Positions 33,221-36,523 of a stretch of DNA of 36,523 bases are shown here, piece after piece. The DNA is taken from positions 1-36,523 of the IMG/VR virus record IMGVR_UViG_3300049043_000073; one strand, written 5' to 3'. The notes below the pieces were generated by a model that was not told where the DNA came from, made no database searches, and worked only from the letters and a program-made list of their open reading frames with translations. This DNA comes from a virus. A program made the position numbers and the translations under genes. Numbering within the stretch: position 1 is the first letter of the stretch; each line of letters starts with the position of its first letter.

Positions 33221-33640
33221 TCAAACGTTTTTCTGTTGCTCTATGTACTGCTTGATCGCCGACAGAGGCGATCCCCCCACCGTAGAAACAAAATAGGAGT
33301 TCGTCCAAAGGGTCGGCAACCGACTTTTCAGCTTGGGATACTCTTTGCGCAAAATCCGTGAACTGCGCCCTTTGAGCAGCTTCACCAGCCAATGTATGCC
33401 AAACTGCGGATCGACTTCACAAATGAGATGCACATGGTCAGGCATGATCTCCAGCTCAAGGATCTCAACCTGCAGCTCGACCACCGACTCACGCAAGATT
33501 TGTTGCAGCCTTTCCTCAACCCGTCCATTAAAACTTTTCGACGGTATTTGGGACACCACCACCAGTGGTCTTGCGCAGTCGGTGGCATTGCTGTTTTGTT
33601 TGTATTCTGCAATTTTCTCATAAAGAGATTATACAGCCGG
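33221..33640 (-). CDS. tnpA: IS200/IS605-type TnpA transposase, frameshifted
   Basis: Two minus-strand frames combine: 'WWWCPKYRRKVL', then 'GRVEERLQQILRE', 'ELEIMPDHVHLICEV' (HUH motif DHVHL), 'LVKLLKGRSSRILRKEYP', 'LWTNSYFVSTVGG' and 'AIKQYIEQQKNV' with the catalytic Tyr. This is the small Y1 single-strand transposase of about 140 residues. One indel near 33540 splits it. The end hairpins of the element could not be defined with confidence. Confidence 0.8.
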
Positions 33641-33852
33641 AAACAACGTAATCCAAAATGCAAGAAACTATCAGTAATCTCCGCTCGTTGCCCCCCTTCC
33701 CCTCAAAAAAAACAGCGTACAGCCACGCAGACTGCAACATCGTAACATCTGTTGCCGAAAAATATATTTACAGAACTGTATAGTAAATAAATAATCGACC
33801 GTGCAGAATCTGCACGACCCCCACAACCCAGGAGCACGCAAGGAGCGCGCCC

Positions 33853-34055
33853 ATGCCCCACCCCAACCGAAGTTGCCCGCTATATCCATTTCCGCGGCGC
33901 ACCCGACCAGAAGGCAAGATCCTGATGGTGGCCAGCGGCCCGGCCGCGTCTACCGCAGAGACGGGCTGGCCCATCGGCTTTTGGGCCGCCCGGCTTGTCG
34001 TTCCACCCGCTGCACGTCTTTCAAGAGGCGGGCCACCCGTTGCATCGAATCCCGT
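33853..34055 (+). CDS. DJ-1/PfpI-family protein, short fragment
   Basis: 'KILMVASGPA' and 'AETGWPIGFWAA', followed after a frame change by 'SFHPLHVFQEAGHP', are the usual N-terminal blocks of DJ-1/PfpI-type glutamine amidotransferase-like proteins. Only the first 65 or so residues can be followed before indels scramble the frame, and the nucleophilic Cys region is not seen. Part of the GC-rich bacterial fragment. Confidence 0.5.
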
Positions 34056-34089
34056 AGGTGCGGTCGCCAGGGAGCTGCCACCTTACAGC

Positions 34090-35455
<1,366 letters not shown>

Positions 35456-35673
35456 TTGTTTCCGGCCTCCTTGGCCCTGGATCTCACACCTTGCAAAGCA
35501 TGCGTTCCCCACTCCATGTGCAATCGTGAGCAGCCCCTGCTGGAAGACGCTGCCCTCCGTTCCACCCGCTTCTCCCCAAATGACAGATCTGTAGTATAAT
35601 CCAAACCAACACCCAGTCTTTTTGGCCTCACGGCCGAGGAGACCTGTTCCAAGAGCAGACGCCAACGTTTTTC

Positions 35674-36046
35674 ATGACCATGCGTGCCGACTATATCTGG
35701 ATGAACGGCAAGAATCATTCCCCTGGGACGAGGCCAAAGTCACACGTCTTCACCCATGCACTGCGCTACGGCAGCAGCGCCTTTGAAGGGATCCGCGTCT
35801 ACGAGACCACGCACGGGCCGGCCCTCTTCCGAGGCCGGGGAACATCTACGAACGGCTGCTCTACAGCGCCAAGGTGGCACGCATTCCCCTCCCCTTACAC
35901 CGTCGAAGAGTATCTGCAGGCCACTTTCGACGTGGTCCGCGCCAACCAACAGCGCAACGCCTACGTGCGCCCACTCCTTCCGCGGCTACGATAAGCTCGG
36001 CGTCGACGGACGCTCCTGCCCGGTCGAAAAGCGATCGTGCGCCTAG
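35674..36046 (+). CDS. ilvE: Branched-chain aminotransferase N-terminus, truncated and frameshifted
   Basis: 'MRADYIWMNGK', 'HVFTHALRYGSSAFEGIRVYET', 'GPALFRG', 'YTVEEYLQATFDVVRANQQRNAYVRPL' and 'FRGYDKLGVDG' match the start of IlvE, the PLP enzyme for the last step of Val, Leu and Ile synthesis. Several indels break the frame. The gene stops where adapter sequence begins (36070), so truncation is technical: the molecule ended there. Confidence 0.85.
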
Positions 36047-36069
36047 GTGCCCTGGTTTTTTGCAGGCCT

Positions 36070-36092
36070 TACTTGGTTCAGTTAGTATTGCT
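36070..36092 (+). other. Internal Nanopore adapter
   Basis: TACTTGGTTCAGTTAGTATTGCT matches the adapter TACTTCGTTCAGTTACGTATTGCT with one substitution and one missing base, and is preceded by a T-rich stretch. It separates the GC-rich bacterial fragment from an AT-rich one. Confidence 0.9.
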
Positions 36093-36108
36093 GGCTTTTT
36101 TGGCTTGG

Positions 36109-36480
36109 TCAAGATTTGCGTAAGCAAACATAGTTGTTGATATGACTAAGCGTGATACGATTGTTATGAGAGATATCATGTAATCCTCCTGCTATCAAAT
36201 TATATTTGGCATGGGATGGAACTATACCTTTATTCAGAAGCACCTTCTGTATCGAAGGATCTTTTTCCATGAATGTGGCAAATCCCCATACCAAGTCTTT
36301 TTTTTCGCTTTTTACATATGCAAATATAGGAAGTATCAAAGGATACATGTTTTGAACGATAAAACCCGGATGAACAATCTGTGGAGCTATCCTTCTACCT
36401 GTGCTATCAGTATAACCTATTCTAATCGCTTTGAGGGTACAAATCCTTAACAATATCTGACATCAAACCGACACCAATTG
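36109..36480 (-). CDS. PstS-like phosphate-binding protein, C-terminal fragment
   Basis: Minus-strand reading 'IGYTDSTGRRIAPQIV', then 'YPLILPIFAYVKSEKKDL' and 'FMEKDPSIQKVLLNKGIVPSH', is the typical C-terminal part of PstS-like phosphate-binding proteins ('YPL.RPL..YV', then a short helix before the end). One frame change near 36445 joins it to 'SKSIGVGLMSDIVKD' upstream. Source organism unknown. The window ends shortly after, beside a weak match to the reverse adapter (36493-36503). Confidence 0.5.
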
Positions 36481-36523
36481 ACTTTGACTTCAACAATACG
36501 TAAGATGTTTGGCGAGCCTTCCG

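Noticed and set aside
33670-33852. Gene or tRNA between the transposase and the DJ-1 fragment
   Set aside because: No open frame with coding character and no cloverleaf could be found.

Overview
This window is not one piece of natural DNA. Four stretches match the Oxford Nanopore ligation adapter (established sequence AATGTACTTCGTTC / AGTTACGTATTGCT): bases 21-49 behind a T20 run, 446-472, 36070-36092 and, weakly, 36493-36503. Together with an abrupt change of composition near 32290 they cut the window into (a) 50-422, an unidentified fragment; (b) about 473-32290, an AT-rich bacteriophage genome; (c) about 32290-36050, a GC-rich bacterial fragment crowded with frameshifts; (d) 36093-36490, a short unrelated bacterial fragment. 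The likeliest history is a well-covered phage contig whose ends run into chimeric, uncorrected long reads.

The phage is a tailed, probably siphovirus-like phage of a Bacteroidota host. The evidence is low GC, Bacteroidota-type promoters (TTTG-N19/20-TAnnTTTG), few Shine-Dalgarno sites outside one small-gene cluster, and protein families usual in phages of Flavobacteria and relatives. The first phage gene (473-2110) looks like the C-terminal part of the gene whose N-terminal part ends the phage segment (31143 to about 32290). The genome is therefore probably circular or circularly permuted and nearly complete at roughly 32 kb. No integrase or CI-like repressor was seen, so a lytic lifestyle is the simplest reading.

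Layout of the phage. Plus strand, 25.3-32.3 kb then wrapping to 0.5-4.2 kb: a sigma-like regulator, small genes, a HAD-type phosphatase, terminase small and large subunits, tail genes and the tape measure. Plus strand, 4.2-17.2 kb: XkdF-like protease, scaffold, major capsid protein, portal, neck proteins, repeated receptor-binding-type domains, then lysis (GH19 endolysin, holin-like and spanin-like proteins) and a metallophosphoesterase. Minus strand, 25.2-17.1 kb: early genes, with a recombination set (ERF annealing protein, YqaJ-type exonuclease, NinG), a cassette of tiny genes including three MKQTAVE-starting paralogues and a period-3 cysteine-repeat protein, a DnaD-like initiator plus DnaB helicase operon with its own promoter and a terminator-like leader, a tiny lipoprotein and a DUF1599-like protein.

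About eight phage genes need a one-base correction to read through (near 3025, 9287, 22757, 24475, 25573, 26720, 27900 and 29237). Most are probably sequencing errors. The 29.2 kb case could instead be a programmed frameshift. The bacterial tail (c) holds broken genes for an MDR alcohol dehydrogenase, an IS200/IS605 transposase, a DJ-1/PfpI protein, a secreted SH3b protein with a TPT-rich linker typical of Chloroflexota, and IlvE. Segment (d) holds a PstS-like binding-protein fragment. The biological interest lies in the phage: a 19-bp motif repeated exactly at three start codons, a phage sigma-like factor beside a palindromic control region, the leader of the replication operon, and the MKQTAVE cassette.
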